Below are positions 1-6,139 of a stretch of 9,985 nucleotides of DNA, piece after piece. Within the stretch, counting starts at the first letter, position 1; each line of letters opens with the position of its first letter. Position numbers and translations under genes: made by a program. This DNA comes from an uncultured Candidatus Saccharibacteria bacterium. Its GTDB lineage: Bacteria; Patescibacteria; Saccharimonadia; Saccharimonadales; CAMLKC01. Below the pieces are notes generated by a model. It saw nothing but the letters and a program-made list of their open reading frames with translations. It searched no databases and had not been told where the DNA came from. The DNA lies in NCBI GenBank assembly GCA_946480595.1, contig CAMLKC010000035.1:1-9985 (forward strand), in the 5' to 3' direction.

Positions 1-491
1 CCAAGCGCTCGCAGAACCGGTAAAAAATCTCCCTCAAACTTCGGCTGCTCCGTCACATGCAGCGTGGCCGTATCGCCAAACATATTGACTGTTTCGCGGG
101 CTTCAATCGCCCGAAAAGCAATAAACCGCCGAACCGAAAGCTCGCGCGACGCCAGCTCACCCACCTTTAAAATACGGTCAGCTCGCCGTAGCATGGATAG
201 GTGCGCGTCAATCGGCAGCTCACCGGGCGCCAGGGCAGGGTAGCGGTCTTGGAACATGCCAAAATCCATCAGGCCATCCAGCACTTCTTCTCTGGTGGCG
301 TCCGTATCATCGGCCCACGTGTCTACCTCGCGCATAAGCCCCATCAGCTGGCGCCAGCGCTCCAATGTCATTTCATCGACATCAATCTCACTATGGCGCC
401 GGGCAATCGCCGCTACCAAATCCCCCGATTTGCGGTACGCCTCTGCCCTGTCGTCAATGGGCTCGCCTGGTTGCAGTTCTACCTTCTTCAT
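1..491 (-). CDS. Hypothetical helical protein, 3' end outside window
   Basis: An open frame of at least 163 codons runs from an ATG at 491 off the left edge. The protein begins MKKVELQPGEPIDDRAEAY and is rich in Glu, Asp and Arg, with predicted helices and no signal peptide or membrane segment. I do not recognise the family. The frame is uninterrupted, and stretches such as LMREVDTWADD and RRADRILKVGELASREL read like a genuine soluble protein. A purine block AGGGGA directly abuts the ATG, too close to act as a normal Shine-Dalgarno. A TGTCAAAAT extended -10 lies exactly 6 bases before the ATG, so the message may be leaderless. It is divergent from the tRNA gene. Function unknown. Confidence 0.75.
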   Translation of the reverse strand, partial: MKKVELQPGEPIDDRAEAYRKSGDLVAAIARRHSEIDVDEMTLERWRQLMGLMREVDTWADDTDATREEVLDGLMDFGMFQDRYPALAPGELPIDAHLSMLRRADRILKVGELASRELSVRRFIAFRAIEARETVNMFGDTATLHVTEQPKFEGDFLPVLRAL

Positions 492-497
492 TCCCCT

Positions 498-506
498 ATT
501 TTGACA
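498..506 (-). promoter_or_regulatory. Extended -10 of the 491 minus-strand gene
   Basis: On the minus strand TGT precedes CAAAAT (hexamer 503-498), matching the extended -10 pattern TGn plus TAtAAT at 4 of 6 positions. Only 6 bases separate it from the ATG at 491, which would put the transcription start on or next to the start codon. I see no convincing -35. Confidence 0.4.
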
Positions 507-541
507 TGCGCCGCAAACTACTGGAAAATACCCCCGCTATC

Positions 542-550
542 TGCTACAAT
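542..550 (+). promoter_or_regulatory. Extended -10 promoter of the tRNA gene
   Basis: TGC followed by TACAAT (545-550) gives a good extended -10 whose expected start, near 557, lies a few bases before the tRNA at 565. A perfect TTGACA at 501-506 is too far away to be its -35. That box could serve a second upstream start with the weak GAAAAT at 524-529 (17-base spacer). Confidence 0.55.
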
Positions 551-564
551 CATCTCTAGTTTAT

Positions 565-641
565 GGCAGCGTAGCTCAGTTGGTTAGAGCGTAGGACTCA
601 TAAGCCTAAGGTCACTGGTTCAATTCCAGTCGCTGCTACCA
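565..641 (+). tRNA. tRNA with CAU anticodon, probably elongator tRNA-Met
   Basis: The full cloverleaf can be drawn. The acceptor GGCAGCG pairs with CGCTGCT (G1-U72 wobble). The D arm is GCTC/GAGC. The anticodon stem TAGGA/GCCTA holds the loop CTCATAA with anticodon CAT. The T stem ACTGG/CCAGT has loop TTCAATT, then discriminator A and an encoded CCA. G1-U72 with A73 resembles elongator tRNA-Met of Gram-positive bacteria. A lysidine-modified tRNA-Ile(CAU) cannot be excluded, but an initiator is unlikely because the three G-C pairs at the base of the anticodon stem are absent. The 31:39 position is an A-G mismatch next to the anticodon loop, which is unusual. Confidence 0.95.
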
Positions 642-654
642 AGTTGAATTTAAG

Positions 655-675
655 TCACCCTTCGGGGTGATTTTT
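655..675 (+). terminator. Intrinsic terminator of the tRNA gene
   Basis: The 6-bp stem TCACCC/GGGTGA is closed by a UUCG tetraloop in its favoured C(UUCG)G context, followed by five T's. It lies 13 bases after the tRNA's CCA end. Confidence 0.9.
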
Positions 676-682
676 AGCTCTC

Positions 683-715
683 GAGGTATTACCCCTAAGA
701 ATGGTACAATACCTC
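683..715 (+). promoter_or_regulatory. Promoter with overlapping inverted repeat
   Basis: TGG followed by TACAAT (705-710) is an extended -10 that ends 9 bases before the ATG at 720, so the mRNA should have no or almost no leader. The perfect 8-bp inverted repeat GAGGTATT (683-690) / AATACCTC (708-715), with a 17-base spacer, overlaps the -10. Nested GGTA/TACC half-sites occur at 685-693 and 703-713. The layout suits a repressor site, though the regulator is unknown. Confidence 0.5.
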
Positions 716-719
716 TAAT

Positions 720-1343
720 ATGATCCACATCACCGCAAACACCCCGAACGACGCCTGGCGCTCTGCATTTACCTCACTGTACGACAACGGCACCGAAACC
801 GGTAACGACAAATACTTCCGCGACGAAGTAATGCTGATAGAAATCGAAAACCCGGTTATCGAGCCCGCCGATCCCCATTTCCCGATGAAACAAACCGACC
901 TGGATATTATCAACAGGTTCATTTTTACGGGCGAAAATGAAGATAAGGTCGTCCACGACTGGACGAAGCTCTACTACCACCGGGCGTTCGACCAGCCGAA
1001 CTCACAAATTGAATTTTTGATTAGCAATCTCAACCCAGATAACCCTGTCGGCGAAGCACAGATCTCAATGTGGGACAAAAACGCCGACCAAGGGCAAAAG
1101 GTTTCCCCTTGCACCCAAATTATCTGGGCGCGCATAAAGCACGGCAAGCTGGAGCTGCACGTACACGCCCACTCGTCCGACGCGTACAAAAAGCTCCTTA
1201 TGAACATCCTGGAGTTCGTGTCATTGCAGCACTACATCGCCCAGCGGATCGGTGTCCCTGTCGGAAAATACTATCATTTCCTCGACTCAGGACACCTCCA
1301 CCGCAAAGATATGGACGCTATTCAGGCACTCCGTAACGCTTAG
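720..1343 (+). CDS. Divergent thymidylate synthase-family protein
   Basis: This 207-residue protein matches the C-terminal half of the thymidylate synthase/dCMP hydroxymethylase fold, whose enzymes methylate dUMP to dTMP with methylene-tetrahydrofolate. Visible active-site elements are the nucleophile in SPCTQ (Cys131; bacterial ThyA has PCH), SSD (152-154), MNI with Asn162 in place of the dUMP-reading Asn (dCMP enzymes have Asp), and DSGHLH (189-194), matching the GDxHxY region of ThyA. The phosphate-binding Arg usually preceding SxD is His151. The length fits the short archaeal/divergent class rather than the 264-residue ThyA. The ATG at 720 has no Shine-Dalgarno and follows a -10 box by 9 bases. 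Its stop overlaps the convergent gene's stop. Family placement is good, but the exact substrate is less sure. Confidence 0.8.
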   Translation: MIHITANTPNDAWRSAFTSLYDNGTETGNDKYFRDEVMLIEIENPVIEPADPHFPMKQTDLDIINRFIFTGENEDKVVHDWTKLYYHRAFDQPNSQIEFLISNLNPDNPVGEAQISMWDKNADQGQKVSPCTQIIWARIKHGKLELHVHAHSSDAYKKLLMNILEFVSLQHYIAQRIGVPVGKYYHFLDSGHLHRKDMDAIQALRNA

Positions 1344-2020
1344 TATTTGTAGTCGGTGCCCGTCGTAGAGTTTTGTATCATGCCGATGTGCGTGTAGTAG
1401 TTGAGCGCACCAAAGCCTAGGAATATAACGCCGGCTGCCAGCCAGCAGTATTGGATTGTTTTCCATACCTTTTTGCCCTGCTTGCTTACTGCTAGCGGAA
1501 ATAGCAGCGCACCCAGTGCGACCAAACCGTACAATACGGCAAGGAAGGTAGATTCAAGCACCGGGTAATCACTGAACCTGCCGCTGATCGGCTCAAAAGG
1601 AGGCGCTGCGCCAAGACGGTAGCGTGCCCATGAAATAGCACAAGCTGTCATAACAAGTCCGATGGCAAACACATACAGCGACACCGGCTTCAAAACCGCC
1701 AGCATTTTCTCAAGACGTAGCGTTCCGCGCTCTCGCCATAAATAAAGCGCAGCCCCAAGTAGCAGTACACCGAACGCCAGTGCAGGCTCGCCAAACAGAA
1801 TGTTGGCATCAAGCGCGCCCTTTACGTTGTATGGCCATGTGACACACACGAACAGTCCAAGAATTGTAAGTATGAACCCATTGATGCCAAATAACAGTGC
1901 CCAGCCGTCTGCCACTACCGTTTCTTTTTGTTGCAGTTTGCGCAGCAGCCAAGCCACGCCCAATAGACCAACACCCGCCGCCACCGCGATCAAGGTATTG
2001 TACATGATCATATATGTCAT
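1340..2020 (-). CDS. DUF981-like polytopic membrane protein
   Basis: The 226-residue protein is almost wholly membrane-embedded, with about six or seven hydrophobic helices (around residues 5-25, 38-62, 73-92, 108-130, 154-177 and 185-205). The stretch DGWALLFGINGFILTILGLFV plus the NILFGEPALAFG block resembles DUF981 (COG3374), a family of unknown function. The start at 2020 is supported by GGGGGAGA about 4 bases upstream; the alternative ATG at 2008 lacks this. It follows the MFS gene by 74 bases and has its own TTGACA promoter there. Its TAA shares bases with the TAG of the thymidylate synthase-like gene, a 4-base tail-to-tail overlap. No terminator is visible between the two. Confidence 0.8.
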   Translation of the reverse strand: MTYMIMYNTLIAVAAGVGLLGVAWLLRKLQQKETVVADGWALLFGINGFILTILGLFVCVTWPYNVKGALDANILFGEPALAFGVLLLGAALYLWRERGTLRLEKMLAVLKPVSLYVFAIGLVMTACAISWARYRLGAAPPFEPISGRFSDYPVLESTFLAVLYGLVALGALLFPLAVSKQGKKVWKTIQYCWLAAGVIFLGFGALNYYTHIGMIQNSTTGTDYKY

Positions 2021-2046
2021 ACGTCTCCCCCTTTGTTTGTAACTTT

Positions 2047-2075
2047 AAAATACGCTTATGGTTTCCGTATGTCAA
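2047..2075 (-). promoter_or_regulatory. Promoter of the DUF981-like gene
   Basis: On the minus strand a perfect TTGACA (2075-2070) is followed after 17 bases by TATTTT (2052-2047). The predicted start near 2040 gives a leader of about 20 bases containing the Shine-Dalgarno, so this gene can be transcribed independently of the transporter upstream. Confidence 0.55.
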
Positions 2076-2094
2076 ATTTACAGCAGTAGGGGAG

Positions 2095-3390
2095 TTAGGC
2101 TTTTTGGTAGAATTCTGACAGCCGCAAGTAGGCTTTAGTGCGGAAAGCAAACAACACGACCACGAGCATAATCAGGCTCGCTACCACAAACACCAGCGCA
2201 ATACCACGCGCCTGGCCATCACCAAGCAGCCAACCGAACGCCTGCTTTCCCTCTAGAGATTGCACGTACGGAATAATGCCAAACTGAGCAATCGGCGCCA
2301 CAATAAAGGCAGTGATCGGTGCGCTAGCCGATTCGATCGCCTGCGCCAAACCAAATACACGGCCCTGGCGTTTTAGTGGCACGACTCGCTGAATAATCGT
2401 CTGCTCTGCCGCCTCGGCAATCGGCATCAGGCACATAAACAAGAGAATTCCCACGGCATACAGCAGCCACCACTCGCGAATAGTAAACAAACCACCAAGT
2501 AGCGCCACGCCGATATTTACCAGCAGCATAGTCTTTATCGGGTTCTTGCCCAGACCCTTTTTGGCCACGATGCCACCACCAATGATAAAGCCGATGCTAG
2601 TCACACCGAGTACCACACCCCATATTTCAACAGGGAACAGCGTCAAGCCGTACGGATCCATTAGCGCCATAAACACGCCGCCGACCAGGTTGTTAAACGT
2701 AGTAAACACGATCAGCCATGCAAGGCCAGGTACCACGCGAATTGCCGCAATACTTCCCTTTAGGTCGATCTTCTTGTTCTCTAGCTCTGGGTCGTGCAGG
2801 ATCTTCTCTTCAGGAATCTTTACAAACAGGATGTGAATAGCAGCAATGGCTGTGAAAATAATTGCAATCACCAGTGTCCAGCCCATGCCCAAAAGCCCGA
2901 CAGAAAGCCCCGAAAAAACGCTCGTCACCATAAACGCCACGCCCTGCACCGTACCCACCATGCCGTTGGCCTTGTCATGGTTTTCCTTTGGTACTAGCAG
3001 TGTGACTACCGTGCTTAGCGCAATGTTTCGCATATTCTCTATCACGCCGCCAATAAGGATAATCATCGTGAACACCCAGAAAACCGGGCCGGTCCAGTCC
3101 AGCAGCTGGCTTTTGTCGAAGTAAGAGTATACCAGGCCGCCCATCACAAAGAACACCAGCGTAAAGATCGCCGAAAACACCATCACGTGCTTCTTTTTGT
3201 TGTGGTCGACAATGGTTCCGAAAATAATACTAAAGATAGCCACCAGCAGCATGTACGCGCCGCCAATAATTCCCGTTGCTAAGACCGATTTCGTTTCTAG
3301 GTATACCCAAAATGTCAGCGCAAACCAAAGATAACTGGTAGTGACGTTGGCAATGAGCGTATTGAGTAGAACCTGATAAAAATGTTTCAC
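2095..3390 (-). CDS. MFS transporter, probable efflux permease
   Basis: The 431-residue protein has the length and about 12 membrane helices of the major facilitator superfamily. The loop between helices 2 and 3 carries the signature G-T-I-V-D-H-N-K-K-K (residues 58-67), matching motif A (GxxxDxxxKK). The central cytoplasmic loop (about 190-210, rich in Lys and Glu) separates the two halves. Overall feel is MFS_3, the group with macrolide-efflux-like and EntS-like exporters; the substrate cannot be read from sequence. The start is GTG at 3390, since no ATG precedes KHFYQ. There is no Shine-Dalgarno, and a TGTTAAAAT extended -10 ends 6 bases upstream. It is divergent from the ArsR gene with 70 bases between, so co-regulation is possible. 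Confidence 0.9.
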   Translation of the reverse strand: MKHFYQVLLNTLIANVTTSYLWFALTFWVYLETKSVLATGIIGGAYMLLVAIFSIIFGTIVDHNKKKHVMVFSAIFTLVFFVMGGLVYSYFDKSQLLDWTGPVFWVFTMIILIGGVIENMRNIALSTVVTLLVPKENHDKANGMVGTVQGVAFMVTSVFSGLSVGLLGMGWTLVIAIIFTAIAAIHILFVKIPEEKILHDPELENKKIDLKGSIAAIRVVPGLAWLIVFTTFNNLVGGVFMALMDPYGLTLFPVEIWGVVLGVTSIGFIIGGGIVAKKGLGKNPIKTMLLVNIGVALLGGLFTIREWWLLYAVGILLFMCLMPIAEAAEQTIIQRVVPLKRQGRVFGLAQAIESASAPITAFIVAPIAQFGIIPYVQSLEGKQAFGWLLGDGQARGIALVFVVASLIMLVVVLFAFRTKAYLRLSEFYQKA

Positions 3391-3396
3391 TGGTTT

Positions 3397-3405
3397 ATTT
3401 TAACA
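3397..3405 (-). promoter_or_regulatory. Extended -10 of the MFS transporter
   Basis: Minus-strand TGT plus TAAAAT (hexamer 3402-3397) matches TGn-TATAAT at 5 of 6 positions. Six bases (AAACCA) separate it from the GTG start, predicting a leaderless message. It sits about 20 bp from the divergent ArsR promoter and about 50 bp from the ArsR operator. Confidence 0.55.
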
Positions 3406-3423
3406 GATAGTTGCCCGAACTCG

Positions 3424-3452
3424 TTGACAACTTTATTTTCATGCGTTAACAT
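3424..3452 (+). promoter_or_regulatory. Promoter of the arsR-AHSA1 operon
   Basis: A perfect TTGACA (3424-3429) is followed after 17 bases by TAACAT (3447-3452). The expected transcription start is within a few bases of the ATG at 3461, again predicting a leaderless message. Confidence 0.6.
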
Positions 3453-3470
3453 TTAACCAAATGGTTGAAT
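3451..3470 (+). promoter_or_regulatory. Probable ArsR operator spanning the start codon
   Basis: ATTTAACCA (3451-3459) and TGGTTGAAT (3462-3470) form an inverted repeat with 8 of 9 complementary positions and a 2-base spacer (AA). It begins at the end of the -10 box and includes the ATG of the ArsR gene. A dimeric winged-helix repressor bound here would block transcription initiation of its own operon. Confidence 0.65.
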
Positions 3471-3778
3471 ATACATTACAACTCGACAATATCTTTGCCT
3501 CACTGGCCGACCCGACGCGCCGCGACATTCTTTCGCGCGTGGCACATGGCGGCCTGTCCGTCAGCCAGCTGGCAGCCGACTACAATATCAGCCTTGCCGC
3601 TACTTCCAAACACCTTAAGGTCATGGAGCGTGCGAGACTCATCGTCAAACATAAGGAGGGCAAAAAGCATATCGTATCACTCGCACCAGAGGCGCTTATG
3701 ACCGCTGATGAATACCTGGAACAGTACCGTCGTATATGGCAAAGCCGCTACGACAAGCTGGAAACGCTAATAAAATAA
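3461..3778 (+). CDS. ArsR-family winged-helix transcriptional repressor
   Basis: The 105-residue protein is a single ArsR/SmtB-type winged helix-turn-helix domain. It opens with LDNIFASLADPTRRDILSRV (residues 8-27), the standard helix of this family. The recognition helix is within SLAATSKHLKVMERARLI (44-61), and the wing is around KHKEGKKHIVSL (63-74). There is no cysteine, so the ELCVC-type metal site is absent; this fits the subgroup paired with SRPBCC proteins, whose ligand is generally unknown. The ATG at 3461 lies inside the proposed operator. The AHSA1 gene follows 10 bases later with a Shine-Dalgarno overlapping this stop codon, so the two form an operon. Confidence 0.92.
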   Translation: MVEYTLQLDNIFASLADPTRRDILSRVAHGGLSVSQLAADYNISLAATSKHLKVMERARLIVKHKEGKKHIVSLAPEALMTADEYLEQYRRIWQSRYDKLETLIK

Positions 3779-3788
3779 GGAGAAACAA

Positions 3789-4292
3789 ATGGCAGACGTA
3801 AAAGTAACAAAAGACCTAGAAAACAACAAACTGGTTATCGAATACCTAGCTGGTGGCCCGCTAGAAAAAGTCTGGCGCGCCTACAGCGAAAAAGACATGT
3901 TTGAAAAGTGGTGGGGACCAGAAGGCTGGGAGTCAACCGCCAAAGAATTTAACTTTACACCAGGCGGCCGCATTCACTACGGCATGAAATGCGTCGACGA
4001 AAACCAGGGCGAATGGTTCGGCCAAACATCATGGGGCGTTATGGAAATCGAAGAAGTCAGCGCACTGAACAGTTTTACCTACCGCGACTACTTTTCCGAC
4101 GAAAACGGCACACTCAACAAGGACATGCCGGCCCTAAAGGTTACTAACGAATTTTCTGAAGAAGATGGCAAAACGAAAATCGTCAGCACCAGCTTTGCCG
4201 ATAACGCCGAGCAGATCGAACAACTCGTCAAGATGGGAATGATCGAAGGCTTCTCGAGCCAGCTCAACCGCCTCGACGCGCTCGTCGGCTAA
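3789..4292 (+). CDS. AHSA1/SRPBCC-domain protein
   Basis: The 167-residue protein is one START-like SRPBCC domain of the AHSA1 (Hsp90 ATPase activator homologue 1-like) type, a helix-grip fold with a hydrophobic cavity. Visible hallmarks are GPLEKVWRAYSEKDMFEKWWGP (23-44) including the WWGP motif, FNFTPGGRIHYGM (54-66), and a C-terminal helix EQLVKMGMIEGFSSQLNRLDALV. Such proteins often sit behind a cysteine-free ArsR gene, as here, and may bind a small hydrophobic ligand; the ligand is not known. The Shine-Dalgarno AAGGAGAA (3777-3784) includes the last bases of the ArsR stop codon and fixes the start. A strong terminator follows at 4321. Confidence 0.92.
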   Translation: MADVKVTKDLENNKLVIEYLAGGPLEKVWRAYSEKDMFEKWWGPEGWESTAKEFNFTPGGRIHYGMKCVDENQGEWFGQTSWGVMEIEEVSALNSFTYRDYFSDENGTLNKDMPALKVTNEFSEEDGKTKIVSTSFADNAEQIEQLVKMGMIEGFSSQLNRLDALVG

Positions 4293-4320
4293 TCTCGCCG
4301 GTTCACACCGACAAACCCTC

Positions 4321-4356
4321 ACCTCAGCTCCTATAATCGGAGCTGAGGTTTATTTT
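4321..4356 (+). terminator. Intrinsic terminator of the arsR-AHSA1 operon
   Basis: The perfect 11-bp stem ACCTCAGCTCC / GGAGCTGAGGT (4321-4331 with 4339-4349) encloses a 7-base loop and is followed by TTTATTTT. The tail reaches into the stop codon of the convergent hydrolase gene. In the minus direction the stem has no T-run, so it may only partly stop that operon. Confidence 0.9.
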
Positions 4357-5063
4357 GCCAACTTCCCTACAGCCTTAAGCAGCTCGCCGTGCACCCGCTT
4401 GTCTTTTATGATTCTAAAATGCCCGTACGTCGAAAGTTGGATATTATTCGCGCCTTTTAAAAAGCTGCCGCCCGGAATGTGCGGATCAAATTTGCCAAAA
4501 ATAGAATAAATCCGCTCGTTCACTGCCTCGTTTTTAGCAAGCAGCGTCACGATAGGCGATGAAGGACTGAAAATCCGCAGCGAAGCAAAAGGCAGCAAGT
4601 AGGCGTACACCGACCCACCAAAAGGGGTGTTTAGCGCCACCAGGCCTTTGAACCGATGCTTTGTTTGTCCATACCCCAAAAGGTATTTCCCTATCAATCC
4701 GCCTTTGCTGTGCGCCACAATAATACAGTTTTCAAGGTTATTTTCGGACACATATGCTTCTACTACTTTGGCGGCTTGTTTGACATTGTCCGTATTAAAC
4801 CCGAGCCCCTCAATAACATGAACCGAATACCCGGCGTCAAGCAGCACCTTGGCAATCGGCTTCATAAACTCCCACCGTTCGTAAATACCTGGCAACAAAA
4901 TCACCTGCTTTTTATGCGGGCTCCAAGAAGGCTGCAAAAATGCCCGCACATCCGTCCGCCGGAAAAACCCCAGTACTTGCCAGAATCCTACGTATATATA
5001 ATCGAGCACCCAGTAATACCAATATAGAAGCGGACGGGTTATTTTCTTAAGAAAGTTTCGCAT
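4350..5063 (-). CDS. Alpha/beta hydrolase, lipase-like
   Basis: The 237-residue protein has the alpha/beta-hydrolase plan: an oxyanion-region strand QVILLPGIYERWEF (53-66), a nucleophile elbow VAHSKGG (Ser119; A-H-S-x-G, as in some lipases rather than G-x-S-x-G), the LNTPFGGS block (144-151) common to PGAP1- and lipase-type enzymes, a likely acid at Asp193 and a likely His215 in YGHFR. Aromatic stretches before residue 35 (LLYWYYWVLDYIYVGFWQVLGFF) could bind the membrane. The start at 5063 lies 25 bases inside the upstream hydrolase gene, with AAAGGAG (5081-5075) about 11 bases upstream, which implies translational coupling. An ester or lipid substrate is inferred. Confidence 0.85.
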   Translation of the reverse strand: MRNFLKKITRPLLYWYYWVLDYIYVGFWQVLGFFRRTDVRAFLQPSWSPHKKQVILLPGIYERWEFMKPIAKVLLDAGYSVHVIEGLGFNTDNVKQAAKVVEAYVSENNLENCIIVAHSKGGLIGKYLLGYGQTKHRFKGLVALNTPFGGSVYAYLLPFASLRIFSPSSPIVTLLAKNEAVNERIYSIFGKFDPHIPGGSFLKGANNIQLSTYGHFRIIKDKRVHGELLKAVGKLAK

Positions 5064-5773
5064 GCTTTCAACAGCTCCTTTGGTTTAGAAAATTGTACGT
5101 TGTGCGCTGCACCAGGTATGTGGTGCGCTTCGCCCTGCTTTGTTATTTTTGCCAGGTATTCTACCCACCTCGCCGGAGCAATCCCATCACGGCCGCCCCG
5201 TGCGATACATACCGGTACGAGCACCTGCTCAAGCGATTCTTCAATACGATCAGCAATCATAAAGCGCGTTGTCGCCAGGTATGCAATAGGTCCCATATGT
5301 AGATAATCGTGCAGAATAATCACATTCATCCTAAACGGTTCACGGAAGGTATCGACCAGCAGCCGAAATGCCTGCCATGGCAGCGTGCGTTCCCACTTGT
5401 TTACTGTCGGGCCAATGAGAAGCAGCTTTTTGCATAGCCGCGGGTGCCGATGCGCAAGCTGAGCGGCAGTCTGACAGCCCATAGACTGGCCCACGATAAT
5501 AGTCGCGCCCAACCCCATTTTTTGTATGTATTTTGCAGCTACATCGGCCTGCTCGAACGGCGCAAGCGGGTGAGGGGGAGTGGGGGTTTTGCCATACCCA
5601 GGCATATCCAGCACGTGCACGTCGTAGTCGCGCGCCAAAAGTTTGGCAAACGGCATAAAATAGTTCCCTGACACGCCGATGCCATGAATCAGGATGATTG
5701 CCTCGCCTTTTCCCGGCGACCGGCGAACATCAATAAAGTAGCTACCTATTTCATGCCGTTTTGTATGAAACAT
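5039..5773 (-). CDS. Alpha/beta-fold hydrolase with complete catalytic triad
   Basis: The 244-residue protein is a classic alpha/beta hydrolase: oxyanion motif LIHGIG (28-33), nucleophile elbow GQSMG with Ser97, acid in GGRDG (Asp196) and catalytic His224 in GAAHN. DMPGYGKT (56-63) is the usual strand-4 region. The length is normal for the family and no signal peptide is seen. It overlaps the next hydrolase by 25 bases in a different frame, so the two are co-expressed; the second, unrelated hydrolase might act on the same class of substrate, such as host lipids or esters (inference). The ATG at 5773 is preceded by TATAAAAT within 10 bases, with GGGAAAG between, so the leader is very short. 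Confidence 0.88.
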   Translation of the reverse strand: MFHTKRHEIGSYFIDVRRSPGKGEAIILIHGIGVSGNYFMPFAKLLARDYDVHVLDMPGYGKTPTPPHPLAPFEQADVAAKYIQKMGLGATIIVGQSMGCQTAAQLAHRHPRLCKKLLLIGPTVNKWERTLPWQAFRLLVDTFREPFRMNVIILHDYLHMGPIAYLATTRFMIADRIEESLEQVLVPVCIARGGRDGIAPARWVEYLAKITKQGEAHHIPGAAHNVQFSKPKELLKACETFLRK

Positions 5774-5781
5774 CTTTCCCT

Positions 5782-5789
5782 ATTTTATA
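5782..5789 (-). promoter_or_regulatory. -10 element of the hydrolase pair
   Basis: Minus-strand TATAAAAT (5789-5782) contains TATAAA and TAAAAT registers, each matching 5 of 6 consensus bases. It lies 8 to 10 bases before the ATG at 5773. No clear -35 is present. Confidence 0.5.
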
Positions 5790-5898
5790 CCCTTCGTCGC
5801 CCTTAGCAGCAGTTTTCCCAAGCATGAAAATTATTTCACAGAACATTCACTCGGCCAATTGCATACTAAAAACACAAAAAACTAAACAAGGAGGACGT

Positions 5899-6096
5899 AT
5901 GCCAGATCCAAACAACGAAGGACAATTCGGAAACCGCGAGGACACCGAAGAACAAGCAAGCCAGGGTGGCCAAAACAGCAATCAGGGCGCCGACAGCAGT
6001 CAGCCTCAGGAAGACACTATGGGTGAAGAACGGACAGATGGCGAGCCTCGCGACAATGACCTTGACGACGATACCGAAGAGGAAGAAAACCGGTAG
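5899..6096 (+). CDS. Small acidic KGG-like stress peptide
   Basis: The 65-residue protein has 22 Asp/Glu, four Arg and no Lys, and is probably disordered. Its first half, GQFGNREDTEEQASQGGQNSNQG (8-30), resembles the KGG stress-protein repeat (F-x-n-T-x-E-x-A-x-K-G-G-x-x-S), with Gln replacing the Lys of KGG. The second half is an acidic tail. The start is chosen at 5899 because AAGGAGG (5888-5894) lies 4 bases upstream, the best Shine-Dalgarno in the window; longer versions of the frame lack one. It is a single-gene unit closed by a terminator. KGG-type proteins are induced by stress in several bacteria, so a protective role is plausible but unproven. Confidence 0.75.
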   Translation: MPDPNNEGQFGNREDTEEQASQGGQNSNQGADSSQPQEDTMGEERTDGEPRDNDLDDDTEEEENR

Positions 6097-6106
6097 TTTT
6101 TCCCCT

Positions 6107-6137
6107 AAAAAAGAACCCGGTTATTCCGGGCTCTTTT
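6107..6137. terminator. Bidirectional terminator between convergent genes
   Basis: AAGAACCCGG (6111-6120) and CCGGGCTCTT (6126-6135) form a 10-position stem with one A-C mismatch and a 5-base loop. A run of A's (6107-6112) precedes it and T's (6134-6137) follow, giving a U tail in both directions. It serves the KGG-like gene on plus and the SDR operon on minus. Confidence 0.85.
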
Positions 6138-6139
6138 CG

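Noticed and set aside
201..587. Plus-strand frames across 201-587
   Set aside because: They are antisense to the better supported minus-strand gene starting at 491, lack Shine-Dalgarno sequences, and one runs into the tRNA gene.
1070..1336. Plus-strand frame inside the thymidylate synthase-like gene
   Set aside because: It overlaps the conserved catalytic region, which is read in a different frame; its Arg/Pro-rich composition is that of a shadow frame.
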